Assembly (NCBI GenBank): GCA_036250225.1 | Contig: JAPZLL010000014.1 | Span: 124,001-188,000 of the forward strand | Reading direction: 5' to 3' | Length of the DNA stretch: 64,000 bases | Origin: Cercophora sp. LCS_1 | Taxonomy: Eukaryota > Ascomycota > Sordariomycetes > Sordariales > Lasiosphaeriaceae | In this document: piece by piece, positions 23,349-33,547 of the stretch | Layout of the letters: each line of letters opens with the position of its first letter | Position numbering within the stretch: position 1 is the first letter of the stretch | Program-made: the position numbers and the translations under genes | Notes under the pieces: generated by a model | What the model was told of the DNA's origin: nothing | The model's input: the letters and a program-made list of their open reading frames with translations, nothing else | The model's database searches: none

Positions 23349-24030
23349 AAAGCTTCCAAAATATCTTGGCATCCATGGTATCTTCTGTGCCTTCAACAGG
23401 CATATCCATCCGCTCGTTAAAATCCACTCAGCCCGCTATTTCTTCCGCTATTTCTTCGAAAATCCCGGCTTTACTGGGTGGTATTTCCTTCCCCCCCTTA
23501 GGAAGTCGATCTGCCTGTCTTTCATCCTCCTTGCTCAGTTGGATTGTTCTCCCTTCCACCCACCCGGTGGGTAGACTGGAAACTGAGAGGACATAGTCAT
23601 CGTGATAGCTTGACTCGCCCGACATGTCTGCTTCGGAAAGGTTGTCTTCGCGCGATGGTCGTTTGGCGTTTTTGACTTGAACTCTATTCAGATCCCCGGC
23701 CCTAGAACCTTGGGAACTAGAATGGCGGACGAGGACTGCATCTGCAAAAGATCATCCTTCTCATCTGCTCGGTGAACAAAGACTTGTTTGAGCGAGCGAA
23801 TCCCCGACAGCCGCTGTGCCGGCACCCCAAGCCCCTTGCTCCATTCTCCGTCCTAAAATAGTTCTCAACCGCCAGGTGAAAAAAATGAAGAGGTGAGAAT
23901 GAGCCAAAGGGGTCAGCCAAATAAGACCAGCTTTAGTCCGGGCCCCAACGGCCACAAGACTGAGGACGTTGTTAAAAACAACAAGGCCCACCCAGAGAAT
24001 CCGGTAACGGGGAGAAAATCGTTATCTCGC
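23309..24030 (-). pseudogene. Degenerate membrane-protein gene ending in a poly-Asp tract
   Basis: Two minus-strand segments look like parts of one gene. The first (about 24030-23764) contains two hydrophobic spans: ILWVGLVVFNNVLSLVAV and, after a short loop, LAHSHLFIFF. The second (about 23748-23309) begins after a TTTTGCAG acceptor, contains SYHDDYVLSVSSLPTGW and EDERQADRLPKGGKE, and ends in about ten Asp codons formed by the trinucleotide repeat. An in-frame TGA at about 23430 interrupts it (sense text resumes VDFNERMDMP). The family is not recognised; a broken gene is more likely than an unusual splice, since no donor fits around the stop. Confidence 0.35.
23317..23347. repeat. GTC trinucleotide microsatellite
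   Basis: About ten GTC units. On the minus strand they encode the terminal poly-Asp of the degenerate membrane gene or, in other frames, poly-Arg or poly-Thr. Confidence 0.85.
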
Positions 24031-24239
24031 CACGTCAAGCAGCGCTCTCAATCGCTGCATATCACGATGCCCCACCTTTAGCCGGGCTCCAAACATCGGG
24101 CGACTGGCAACCCAACATCACCCCTCCCGTGGCAGCTCCTAATTTCGCTCGCAACTGGTAACCCGCCACCCAAGCTTTCCAAACCTTCCGATAAGGTTAT
24201 TTTGGCTTGCATCCTTAGCTTCGCCAGTCCGCCGACATC

Positions 24240-24863
24240 ATGGATCGCATCAAGGAGGTGAGCTACCCCGCCCCGCCGACGACCCCGCCGTCGGGCAGCC
24301 CCTCACCCCTCCGCCGGCGCAAGCCGAGCAACCTCTTCCCAAGTCCGAAGTCCCGACCAAGGGGCAACTGAGAATCTTTGCACCAAGCCACCGACAGAAC
24401 CTCGAGATGTTCACAGTGCACATGAGTCCGCTAACCATGTCCCTCCCTCCCGCAGAAAATGAACCAGCTCCGTCTGGAAGCCGACGAAGCGAGCGCCGAG
24501 GTCCAGGAGCTCAGGGCCAAAGTCAAGACCCTTGAACAGGACAATCTGGCTAAGGAGCAGGAAATCGCAGCCTTGACTCGGAAGGTCGCGTTGCTCGAGG
24601 ACGAATCCGAGAAGACTGAGAAGGCGCTCAAGGAGACACAGGAGAAGTAAGTCGCAGATCTCTGCCCTGCTCCAGCATGGTACCTGACCAAGGGACACAG
24701 CCTGCGACAGACGGATATCAAGGCCGGGCACCTCGAGCGCAAGGTACAGGCACTCGAGTCAGAGCGTGACAACTGGGAGGACAAGTACAAGGAGATGGCC
24801 GACAAGTACAAGGCGGTACAGAAGGAGTTGCAGGAGTTTCAGGATGAGATTGGGAATATCTAG
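24240..24863 (+). CDS. Tropomyosin (short form)
   Basis: Coiled-coil actin-filament protein that stabilises actin cables and contractile rings and guides myosin. Exons 24240-24257 (MDRIKE), 24456-24646 and 24701-24863; introns 198 and 54 nt. The tiny first exon and the start MDRIKEKMNQLRLEADEA are diagnostic of ascomycete tropomyosin, and the end (EFQDEIGNI, TAG stop) fits too. The protein is an unbroken charged heptad coil of 123 residues. The usual ascomycete/yeast Tpm2-type form is about 161 residues as I recall it, so this one is shorter by about 38, with the gap falling between KEQEIAAL and RKVALLE in exon 2. Neither intron contains a plausible missing exon. Confidence 0.9.
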
Positions 24864-25765
24864 ACCTATGGGTTGGAGCCTGCTTTGGGTTTGGGTGTTG
24901 GCGGGCATGTTGAGACTGTGCGGGGCTGGTTTTTTGTGGTCTTGGGTGTGCCGCATGGGAGTTGAATGGAGACAGCTTGGTTGAGGAGAGTGCAGGTGTA
25001 ACTTTGTGACTTTGCAATGGCCGGAGCTGGGTCAACGTACTAGTGAGCCTTTGCCTCGGGGAGGTTCTTTCGGTTACATCATCGCGGGTCGATTGGCCTT
25101 TGAGCCCAGCCTTCGGGTCTGGGTTTCTAATGACCCTCCCTCCTTCGTGGGGTAGTAAATCTTTCGGCGGGAGTTCAACTCGCTCTTACCATTCCAGAAC
25201 ATGACGCACCCGCCCGCTTTAATCTGGGTTCTGTGCCCGTCCCTTTCCCGCTGATTCCTGGTAATCTTTACAGGGCACAGCAAACTGATCGAGGCGGGAG
25301 CTATGTCCCGGGTAGCACTTTTTCCTACCCCGGACATGATCGGCAACAAAATCACCCGCCCTTGAAGTTAACAAGCTTGGGCTCTCTCCTCCTTTTAAAA
25401 CCAACTTACCTTCCCTTCTTTATACCCAATTTCTCTTCTCCTCTTCAGGCGTGCATTGGAGCATTCGAAACTATTGCCTAACTTTCATTCCTATGTTTGT
25501 ATTTTTCGCTGTCTATTAATTTTGAAACGAGTGCTGCTACAGAGCTCGTAGTATGTGGCTCTACAAGTAGTTTGCGGTGGGTTTACCCCCTGTAATAAGC
25601 ACTAGAAGCCTTGTGCAAAGGTAAAGAGTAACTGAAAGGCCTGAATTGCCTATTTATTGCTTGCTTGGGTAAATTAACTATCCACAAGTCGAAGAAATTC
25701 TATATTTAAAAGCACAAAACTTTCTATTCTAAAGATTTCTATGAGCCCAAATACTGACGTAATAT
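24864..25765. other. Gene-free stretch
   Basis: 3' flank of tropomyosin, then AT-rich sequence from about 25.5 kb. Nothing supported. Confidence 0.5.
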
Positions 25766-26276
25766 TGTCACAACCCAGGTCATGACAGGGAGCACGGGCT
25801 AACTACGGAACACCAATCATTGGGCCCAGGGTGCAACGACTCACCAAGCCTTGCAGGAGCCAATCAGGATGGTCTCGAAGGGGTTGGTCTCGAGCTCGGG
25901 ACTAGAAGGTTCGGGACCCGGCGTGTGGCCTATTATGAAGGACCCGAGGGTGTTGGTCCCGGGCTCGGGACCAATAGGCTCGGGACTTGAGATCAAGCAT
26001 TACGGGTATATAGTTACGATAGTTGCACCCACAACTGTGTAAGGACTCTTGGGTCCTCACACTAGCAATACATTGTTCTTAAACACCGCTCAGTAAGACC
26101 TATTGTCCGGGACCTCTGGGTCTACAATCTGCTTGACAGTATATCCCAGTTCGAGAGTTGTACTAGCCTTCACTCAGTCACCTTGCACCCACCCTGCTTA
26201 GAGCATTGGACCTTGTCCACTCTTACGGTCTGTCTTTACCAGGGTCACCTCAGTGGACCTGGAGCAGGCCGTAACA
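25766..26276. mobile_element. Possible solo LTR / LTR remnant
   Basis: The stretch starts TGTCACAACCC, contains a TATA-like GGGTATATAG near 26007, and has polyadenylation-like text downstream; candidate ends are ...CCGTAACA at about 26276 or ...TTGACA at about 26140. Inside are two similar units spaced about 69 bp apart (25871 and 25940), each with a GGTTGGTC/GTTGGTCC core and CTCGGGAC. The TG...CA ends fit a Gypsy-type LTR, but I cannot find a matching target-site duplication or internal coding region. Confidence 0.3.
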
Positions 26277-26330
26277 CGGGCCCACTGCGCCCTCACCGCC
26301 ATGTATGTGCCTGCTGATGGCGTAGAGTGT

Positions 26331-27359
26331 TTAAAATCCGCTCGTATCAACCGCCACCACTTTGCCTCCCTCAACCATCGTTCCGTTAACAGGACTAGCA
26401 ATACCACCATCCGTTACAATATATAAAACTTTACGATCCTTCTCGGTTCTCCCGAAATGGCACGCAGTGTCTCCCGCTACTGTCAGTTCCTGAGCGGAGC
26501 CCTCAACCACTACAGCAGCTCCATTTGGCTTAATGGCGACCAACTTGTTATCCAAGTGAGTAGTTGCCCATGCTGTTGCATTGTAGTCAAACGTAAAGTC
26601 GTCTAGGAAGGCAACGTCCACCTTGGCAACCTTTTCTACCCCTGACCCAGGCGTAGGATGTCCGTTATATCCGACCTTGATCCGGTATAGCGTAGCCTCG
26701 AAGCTGTTGGTCCAGTAGACAAACCCCTTGAAGAAGTGAATGCCGTTGATGCCTATCTTCAGTGGCGCATCCGGGACTGGGGCCATCTCGGGCACCTGAA
26801 TCCCGACAGTGTATTTGCCCGTCTCGACATCCAGGCGCCAGGCGCGACCCAAGGCTGAGTCGGCAATCAACACCTCGCCGCACCCAGGCAACTCCGTGAC
26901 GCCGTTGAGGAAGACGGCCTCGCGTATGTTTGCCGCCTTCCTGATCCTTGGGTGCGAGCCAAGCTGCGATCCAAAGTCCACAGTCCAGGCGGCAAAGGTA
27001 CCCGGCACACCGACTGCTCTGGAGCTGAAGTCGCCACCGACCACCACGAACTTGTCTGGGCGTGATTCGGCGATTCCCAGAAGGCTGTCGACATCGAAGG
27101 TGTGCAAAAGTCTCGGCCGGGCTCTCGGAGATTGTGGGTCCTCCAGAGTGTACAGAGACGCGTTGGGGAGCAGCGTGGTCAGGAGCAGGTCGCCATTTGG
27201 ACGCACGGCGATGTTCTCGATCCAGGTTCGGTTCGGGAACCGGTACACTATGCGCGCTGGAAGTGGGAGCTTCGAGTGTCTGTCATGGAGCAACCCATGA
27301 ACTGGACTTGAGAGTGTAGCGAGAGCGCAAGTAACGAGGTTGAGGACTGTAGGCAGCAT
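26331..27359 (-). CDS. Secreted SMP-30/NHL-like six-bladed beta-propeller protein
   Basis: A single exon of 342 residues. Signal peptide MLPTVLNLVTCALATLSSPV, then a propeller of the SMP-30/strictosidine-synthase-like fold: repeated blades with IAVRPNGDLLLTT, GEVLIADSALGRAWRLD, GINGIHFFKGFVYWTNS and DDFTFDYNATAWATTH. Potential N-glycosylation sites include NRTW and NATA. Such proteins in fungi are often called SMP-30/gluconolactonase-like and some lie in secondary-metabolite clusters; here the neighbours do not form a cluster. The frame stays open 57 codons upstream, but the ATG at 27359 is preferred because it begins the signal peptide and a TATA box lies inside the longer ORF. Confidence 0.85.
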   Translation of the reverse strand: MLPTVLNLVTCALATLSSPVHGLLHDRHSKLPLPARIVYRFPNRTWIENIAVRPNGDLLLTTLLPNASLYTLEDPQSPRARPRLLHTFDVDSLLGIAESRPDKFVVVGGDFSSRAVGVPGTFAAWTVDFGSQLGSHPRIRKAANIREAVFLNGVTELPGCGEVLIADSALGRAWRLDVETGKYTVGIQVPEMAPVPDAPLKIGINGIHFFKGFVYWTNSFEATLYRIKVGYNGHPTPGSGVEKVAKVDVAFLDDFTFDYNATAWATTHLDNKLVAIKPNGAAVVVEGSAQELTVAGDTACHFGRTEKDRKVLYIVTDGGIASPVNGTMVEGGKVVAVDTSGF

Positions 27360-27489
27360 GATGGGGCGTCTGGTTGGAGAGCAGACCAGTGAGAAAGAAT
27401 AAATGCAGACTGCCAGGGTAGGTAAGCTGCGTACAAAGACTATCACAAAGCTGGTTCTAATCTGACCCCACTTCGGCGCGGAAATCCGC

Positions 27490-27499
27490 CTGTATATAT
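27490..27499 (-). promoter_or_regulatory. TATA box of the propeller gene
   Basis: AAGTATATATACAG on the minus strand, about 135 bp upstream of the ATG at 27359. Because it lies within the 5'-extended open frame, it argues against the longer start. Confidence 0.5.
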
Positions 27500-28165
27500 A
27501 CTTGAGGATAGGTAGCTCACGGCTGATCATCTAATGGGTGCCCCATGGAATACGATGAACCAGCGATGAACCAGCGGGTTATGGATTTGATGAGCAAAAG
27601 GGAGGTTCTCGGGAGTAGCCGAGAATGAGTACGAAAGTCCGGATGTGGCGTTCTATTGATTGGCCCGTTGAGCTCAACAATAACGACTCCAAGGAAGACC
27701 GGTCGCGAAAGTTTCCCATGCTATAGAAAGTTAACCAGAAAATCTAATATATCAGGACTGAGTGGCTGAAACGCTCACCTCCCTATGCACACGTCAACAC
27801 CCTGGGCCTTGGAACGGGATGCGTCGAATTGGCAGATCGCGCTCGCCTACCGTCGCTGAATACGAGATGGGCTGGTAATGATGTCCAAGTTGTTGGGAAA
27901 TATTGAACGTCGTGCAGCGTTCCAGGTTTACTTCCATATTTAGTAACCGTGGGGGACAAGTTGATCGGATTGCTTTTATTTAGGGGAGACTTGTTCGTCC
28001 CCCTGCATGCTGCAGTGCGGGAGCTCGAGTGCTCGGAAACGCAACAGGTTGCAACTGAATTGCAACCGACGCAACACAACGCAATCAATTGAGCGCTGGA
28101 TCCCTTGCAATACAATGACGATACGATCCGCCCAGAAGGTACGCCACCGCATCATGGTTCGTACC
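27500..28165. other. Gene-free stretch
   Basis: Nothing supported; short ORFs only. Confidence 0.5.
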
Positions 28166-28385
28166 GGGTAATGTTTCAGGGCGTGCCCGCGTCAAGTACC
28201 TTCGTCGACAGGCCATCCGATACCGCAGAGCTTGAACGGTGTCTCCTCCCACGGCCTCGTTCCTAACAAGCCGACGACGAATATTTGTTCTCTACGGACT
28301 CGGCGGGATCGGCGAGACGCAGCTGCCTGCCGACTTTGTTCGGCGCCACCATGTCGCGTTCAGCGTGATTCACCTCTCCGTAGTG
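28166..28385 (+). pseudogene. NB-ARC (NLR/STAND) relic
   Basis: Two frames together give the start of a fungal NB-ARC domain: VPASSTFVDRPSDTAELERC (28176 on), then in a shifted frame RRRIFVLYGLGGIGETQL and ADFVRRHH. The P-loop is recognisable, but its catalytic Lys is Glu (GGIGET instead of GGIGKT). A frameshift separates the two parts and homology ends after about 28382. Intact relatives are intracellular sensors with TPR, ankyrin or WD repeats that act in fungal non-self recognition. This copy is dead. Confidence 0.6.
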
Positions 28386-28570
28386 CGGCTGGGAACCCGT
28401 AAATGCGACCGCCCAACGGTTTGGTTGCCAGTGGATATTGCGGCTTAGTGTCGTTGGGTGTGTACAAAGGTCGTGTCATTGATGGAGAGCTACCTTACGC
28501 CCTAGATCGAGAACTGCAAATTTCATATGGCGCAACAGACTCTGGGCAAAACGGAAGGTTCGACATACGT

Positions 28571-28716
28571 TCTGGATGAGAGGCCTTCTGTAGGTTCTGC
28601 CAATCCTGGAATGTCACCTCCTCGGAACCCCAGAGGTGCTAAAGGATGGCCTGCTCGGGGATGTCCGAGCCGAAGAATTCGCTCAGCTCCAAGGATTCGA
28701 CGTCGATGAGCCTCAT
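28571..28716 (-). pseudogene. HET-domain N-terminal relic
   Basis: Reads MRLIDVESLELSEFFG, then DIPEQAIL, an in-frame TAG (28639-28641), then HLWGSEEVTFQDWQN. This is the classical start of fungal heterokaryon-incompatibility (HET) domain proteins (AILSHTWG-type motif) with the Ser codon replaced by a stop. Homology ends near 28571. It lies opposite in strand to the NB-ARC relic 190 bp away, so the two are not one gene in their present form. Confidence 0.65.
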
Positions 28717-29284
28717 CGCGTTGGGCGCGCCGGGAATTCCCGAGTGATGGCCTTGCTGCAACAGAATGGAGCCGTAAAGTCGGCCGTTGTTACGGTGCCG
28801 AGTGTCCTGATTGTTGACTTGGAGTTGATGGTGAGCAGGGGGAAAGTGAGGCGAGCGTGAAAGGGTACCCCGCTGTTGCAGTCGCGCATCCAAGCAGCCA
28901 AATGCGGAGCTTGGGCTCGGCGGTCCAATGGGCGAGTCTCTATCTCAACTCAGCAAACCCGGCGCTCTCCAGGTTTGGGAGGAAGTACCTTCCGTATCAC
29001 ACGAGGCTCAGTTTTGCTTGCGGCGTGGATGGTAGGTGCGATCGCAAGATAAAATGACTTGATGACGTGATGCGTCTTCCTTGTCATGATTAGATGACGC
29101 GAATGCTCTGTTGAGAAAAGAAAGTACAGGTATGTGGTTGGTGCATCACTTTGCTGTGCTTACGAAACTGAAATCCAGCATTGGCGAAAGACTGGGCGCG
29201 GCGGTTGGCGTTGTTTATGCGGTTTTCATAGGAGTTGGAGACGTACTTGTGCAGGACTATTTCTAATAAACCAACTACTCCCTG

Positions 29285-29934
29285 TTACACACACGCCTTC
29301 ACTCTGACGCTCCCAGGCCCCTTATTACGCAGCACCAAATTCTCCAGACCTAGATGCGAGCCCCAATGCTCATCTCTATCACTGCCGTTGCCAATGTGTT
29401 TCCAGCTGGTTAGCACAAAGTACCTCGAGTGGCCTGACTTCCCCACCACGCCGAGCGCAAAGTCCGTGTAGCATCGTGAACAGCTTCTCCTGCTATTTGT
29501 CAGTTTCTTCCTACGCGAAGATACCCTTGTTAGGTTTGATGGGTATTGTATTCAGCATATCAACAGGCTCAGAAGTACACTTATACGCCTCCCCAGTGCG
29601 CCTTGCCAAGACATTGACACCCGATCTCATGAAACAGCGCGCATCCTAACTGTTGGTCGACCTTCTGGTAATCATCGGTTACCAGGCCAGTCTCTCGCTT
29701 CACCACGTGCTCGACGGCGAGCGAAAGCGATACTAGTCTCCGTTTCGACTCGGCCGGCGTGTCCACTGGTAGGTGTCTCATCTTTGGGATGAGGAAGGGG
29801 TACTCGGCGCCCCACGACAGGTGTCTGCATATGTTGTGTGTATGTGTGACGATGTTGCCAAGCTCATACAGTGTCCCCGTTGTGACCGCATAGTCCAGCC
29901 CCTGCTTCATATTGCTAAATGCACGCTCCAGCAT
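29285..29934 (-). pseudogene. Family A copy 2 (internal deletion, damaged splice donor)
   Basis: Exon 29934 to about 29579 carries LERAFSNMKQGLDYA, then jumps to TGTLYELG, so about 65 residues present in the 34.6-kb copy (including the MMKQED motif) are deleted. It continues AEYPFLIPKM and CALFHEIGCQC. After CAGGAG at 29489 the second exon resumes RSCSRCYTDFAL, YFVLTSWKHIG and HWGSH, stopping at 29285. In the other copies the donor is GT|GTANGT; here the equivalent bases are GTATAAGT and no canonical GT gives the right phase. An in-frame TAG lies just upstream of the N-terminal segment. Expression as a full protein is unlikely. Confidence 0.6.
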
Positions 29935-30000
29935 GGACTTTTCATGAAGCCACTACAGCGTTTTTTTATTGACTGTGGTTCGCATCGTTCGAGACACCCT

Positions 30001-30291
30001 TTATAGGTCTGGTGTTTCTATACGGTTGTTGGAGAGATAATTTGGCGTTCTCAACTCCGTTCTTGTTCGTGTCGTTGCTTCATGGCTGGGTTTGAAGACC
30101 TCTTTCACTAGAATGTCGAACATTATGATAAAAACCAGAAAGATCCCGACTGTCGCGCACGGGTAGTTTGCAATGAGATAATCGAGTAAACCGGGGAGAT
30201 CGAGTGCGTACATGTCGACGGGGCCAATACTAGTCACCGCTGTTTCGGGAGCTGAGCTTCGGCAATTCTCTCTCGCGGATGTTATCCTCAC
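30001..30291 (-). CDS. Small single-pass membrane protein next to family A
   Basis: A 96-codon ORF, or 70 codons from the inner ATG at 30213. A single strong membrane segment (CATVGIFLVFIIMFDILV) is followed by KEVFKPSHE and a Thr/Arg-rich tail. It sits about 340 bp upstream of the family A copy at 30.6 kb in divergent orientation, and on the same strand as copy 2. The membrane segment followed by a basic KP resembles the start of the collagen-like ORF at 20.2 kb, which is also divergent to a family A copy; here no Gly-X-Y repeats follow. Short length makes this tentative. Confidence 0.4.
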   Translation of the reverse strand: MRITSARENCRSSAPETAVTSIGPVDMYALDLPGLLDYLIANYPCATVGIFLVFIIMFDILVKEVFKPSHEATTRTRTELRTPNYLSNNRIETPDL

Positions 30292-30626
30292 TGGCCGTCG
30301 GCTAAGTTCGCTGCCAACAAAGCCAAGTTTGCAGTTGGTCAGCCACAGAGGCCCTCCTGGATGGGAAAGTAACTCACGGATGGGAAGTATTATGACGCAC
30401 TCGGCACAAAGAGGAGAACAGCCGAGGCCTCAAACCATGTTTCCAGATACGATTACAAAGATGGCTTCCGGCCGGCCGAGAAGCAAAGTCAAATTGAAAA
30501 TCCGACCGACCCGCACCCGACGTTAAAAAACTCTATGGAGCGCGATGGCTTATCTCCATGCGCGGCACTTCCTCTCTTCCCATCAACATTTTCTTCGTTC
30601 CTCGACACACAGATCTACGAGCCATC

Positions 30627-31624
30627 ATGGAAGCAGATCTGGCGCTTGTTAAAATCATCAATACGGCGTCAGGCGGGGGGCGCAAGTGCCTCCTACCGAG
30701 CCACAAGGTCATTCGACAAGCCATCGAGAACCGCGCAAAGGGAGCGAGCAATGTCAAACTCTTTTCCGACACTCGACACAGCCTTAAAAGGCGCCTCCGA
30801 TTCGACACCCTACGTGCATTTTCCGACACCGACCTCAGATTCGACAGCACGCAAACCCCGGTACTAATGATGAAACAAGAGGATGTATGGATGCCACTGA
30901 TGGTAGATGGTTTGGCAACCATTGGGACGCTGTATGGAATTGCCAGCACGATGTCCTACGATCTAGACTCAATTTGTAACCACCTCAACTGGCACGAGGA
31001 ATACAGTTTTTTGGTCCCCCATATGGCAGACTTTCCAGCCGGACTGGCCGACTCGGACCTCAAAATTCGCCAAGAGGATATCAACTCGCTGGCGGTGGAT
31101 ACGATGCCCCTACACGACGTAAAGGGGCCCATCCCTGATGCAGAAGAAAGGTTGGGCAAGAAGTTGCAATGTGCTCTCTTCCACGACATTGGGTGCCAGT
31201 GTCCCGACAGCATTCACTGGGGAGCTGTGTAGGTATACGCCGGTAAACGCTTGCTTGGCAGAGGCTGACAACAAACAACAGAAAGAGCTGTCCGAGGTGC
31301 TTCACCGATTATGCGTTCAGCGTCGCAAGTGCGCCAAGCGTGCATACGATAGGAAAAGGAAACGACCGTTGCTTTGTGTTTACAACCTGGAAACATGTAA
31401 GCGGCGCAAAGAAGGACCTCTACTGGAAGTCGCACACAAGCGACCCAAATGCTGTGTGTCGGTTCCAGCCAGCGGGGTGGTCGTATTTGCAATTCGAGGT
31501 TGGCAGCGGCGAAGGGCTGGGCTCACAGATGTGCAACTATGCTCCACAAGTGAGGGCTGAGTACGGGGGGTTGGAATATCCCGTAGCAACCGGCTCAAGG
31601 GGCCGTCCGACCTCAATCAGTTAG
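30627..31624 (+). CDS. Family A copy 3 (intact), uncharacterised Cys-motif protein
   Basis: Exons 30627-31228 and 31282-31624, intron 53 nt, phase 2; 314 residues. The start ATG is the first Met of the region conserved with the 34.6-kb copy (LPSHKVIRQAIENRAKG). Order of conserved blocks: FDTLRAFSDTDLRFD; MMKQEDVWMPLM (about 85); TIGTLYGIA; HEEYSFLVPHM; CALFHDIGCQC; then after the intron CPRCFTDYAFSV, FVFTTWKHVSG and YWKSHTSD. The cysteines follow C-x7-C-x-C-x11-C-x2-C, suggesting a zinc site. The C-P-R-C-x-T-D-Y ... W-K part resembles the C-terminal region of many fungal F-box proteins, but no F-box is visible. Divergent neighbour: small membrane ORF. Function unknown. Confidence 0.7.
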
Positions 31625-33088
31625 CTCTAGGAAAGGCGAGAGAAGACTCCGAAGAGCCTGTGCCCAAGTATCGTTTTGACACAAATCGCCGAGGCTCACC
31701 ACTCCCTGCGTGTAATATCGGATGAGATAGCTAATAAGCCTGCCGGAGCCTGGGGAGGAGACATAGTGTTATTGGATTCGAAGTTGATGACCCGTACCAT
31801 TCGAAGCCTGTTTGACGGGAAACATCGCATCCCCACAAGTACTATGACCCCCTGGCCAACCAACAGCATGGACAGTCGGGTGTGGAACCTCAACAGCTTC
31901 GCGGCTGTGAGCCCAACCCGCCGCCGCGCAGCTCCCATACGCTTCAGTTCCTAGCCCCCATGACCTGTGCATTGTCACCACCCACACCATGGTATTAGTC
32001 CGCCATCCCCTCCAGCCGCCTCGCCCCCCAATTCCCAACAGTCTGCGGACAAAACCACGTGCTTTTCTTCCCATGCCAACCGAAGGCCGTGGATAGCGGC
32101 GCGTCAGAGTCGAGGGTCGCTGTAGTGAACAGCGAGACTTTGTGATCGAGTGTGTGCTGTGCCTTTCGGCGCCTCGCTTGCGCAGCTCATCGGCTCAGTC
32201 GGAAAAGGGGAAGGAGGAGGCTATCGTCATCGTGATCCGGTTACTGGCGAGCCGTTAGTATGTTCGCGCTGTGTGCCTTGTGCCGGATGCGGAATCACTG
32301 GGGGAGCGTGCCTACCTACCTTACCGTGTGGCAGCAAAAGCGCGCTTGCTGTGTAAAAGGACGGTATGCCGGCTTTTGGGTGATCCAGCCCTCCGTTTTT
32401 TCACATCAGGATGCGGCCACTCGTTGGCCTTGGGTTGAGCCGGGGTGTGAAGCCTGCGAGTCTGGACGAGATCGAGCTCCAGCTTGGGCGGGTTGGGTTG
32501 CCCCGCTCCAACATCCCTGACGTCGTCATCTGGCAAGAGCGGCCACTGGGCCTTGCCTCATCCACGAACCCCAAGTGATCCGGCCAGCATAGCTTCCCAC
32601 CTCGGGGTCGGTCGTCCTGTCGTGTCTCCGCATCAATCCAGTGCCCCCTGGAACGCCGTTGAGATGAGGTGTGATCCCTCCAACCGCAATGCTCCCTGGT
32701 TGCATTGCATTTCCGCAGTATTTCGTACGCCAGCCGGTGTGTTTGTCGGCGCCCAGCCGTACATATTGTGACCGCCCGCACCATGGTAACCCGCCATGCG
32801 CCTCCAATTCGCTTCGTTGCCACGGCGGCAACGAACCCGGACAGCCCCGCGCGGAGGGATGGGGTACGTCTTGCTGTCCTCCTCTCCTCAGTCCATCCGG
32901 GGACTGGGCGTTGAAGAGAGAGGGAGGAAAGGAGGAGAGGAAACGATGCTGGGCGGAGTCGGCGCGGCAGGCTAAGAGATCAAGGTGGCTAACGATGGCG
33001 TTTTTTTTTTGTTTTGTTTTCTCGCGGCTATTGATGGCAGGGGCTCGGTTGGCCAGTTTAATTTATATTTGTAGAGGAACCCGTTCCT
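31625..33088. other. Gene-free stretch with decayed duplications
   Basis: Contains fragments similar to each other and to other sites: about 31970-32020 versus 32758-32815 (both with a CACCATGGTA core), and 32835-32883 versus 19262-19312. ORFs are present but not supported. A T10 tract lies at 33001. Confidence 0.4.
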
Positions 33089-33095
33089 CTACCTT

Positions 33096-33547
33096 CTAGT
33101 ATGTTGCCGGGACTCTCCCTGCTGGCCCCGACGGAACCGGGGGCCACGGGTGACGGGCTGGGCCGTGGTGGCGTCGGTGGCCGTGGTGGTGGCCGTGGCG
33201 GCGGAGGAGGCGGCGGAGGAGGCGGCGGTTGAGGGGCGGCGGGCCGGGGCCTGCGAGGTAGTGGCAGTGGGGGTGGTGGCGCGGGCGACGACGGGGAGGC
33301 GGCTGCGGGGTTGGGGCCGGGGAGGTTGTGGCGGCCGCGGCGAGGAGAGGGGACCGAGGGGGCAGGGACGGGGTGGGGGACGGCGGCAGGGGCGGCAACT
33401 CGTCCAGCGGTGGCTGCGGCTGCGGCTCCGGCTCCGGCTCCTCAGTCTGGGTCCCTTGGGCTCGGGTGGGCGGGGGTGGTGGCGCCGGCCCACACGCACA
33501 ACTCCGGACACCGGCGGCACACTGGCAACTCCGGATACCGGCGGCAC
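33096..33547 (-). pseudogene. Inverted copy of the collagen-like gene's Pro-rich exon
   Basis: On the minus strand this is highly similar at DNA level to 16360-16700 on the plus strand: both carry GCCGGTGTCCGGAGTTGTG, then the frame RTQGTQTEEP-type or RAQGTQTEEP, PEPEP, a short LDE and PPLPPSPTP, and a long Pro-rich run. No Gly-X-Y start or membrane exon is found upstream, and a 27-bp duplication (PPVSGV twice) lies at the right end. It is divergent to the family A copy at 34.6 kb. Probably a non-functional segmental copy. Confidence 0.45.
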
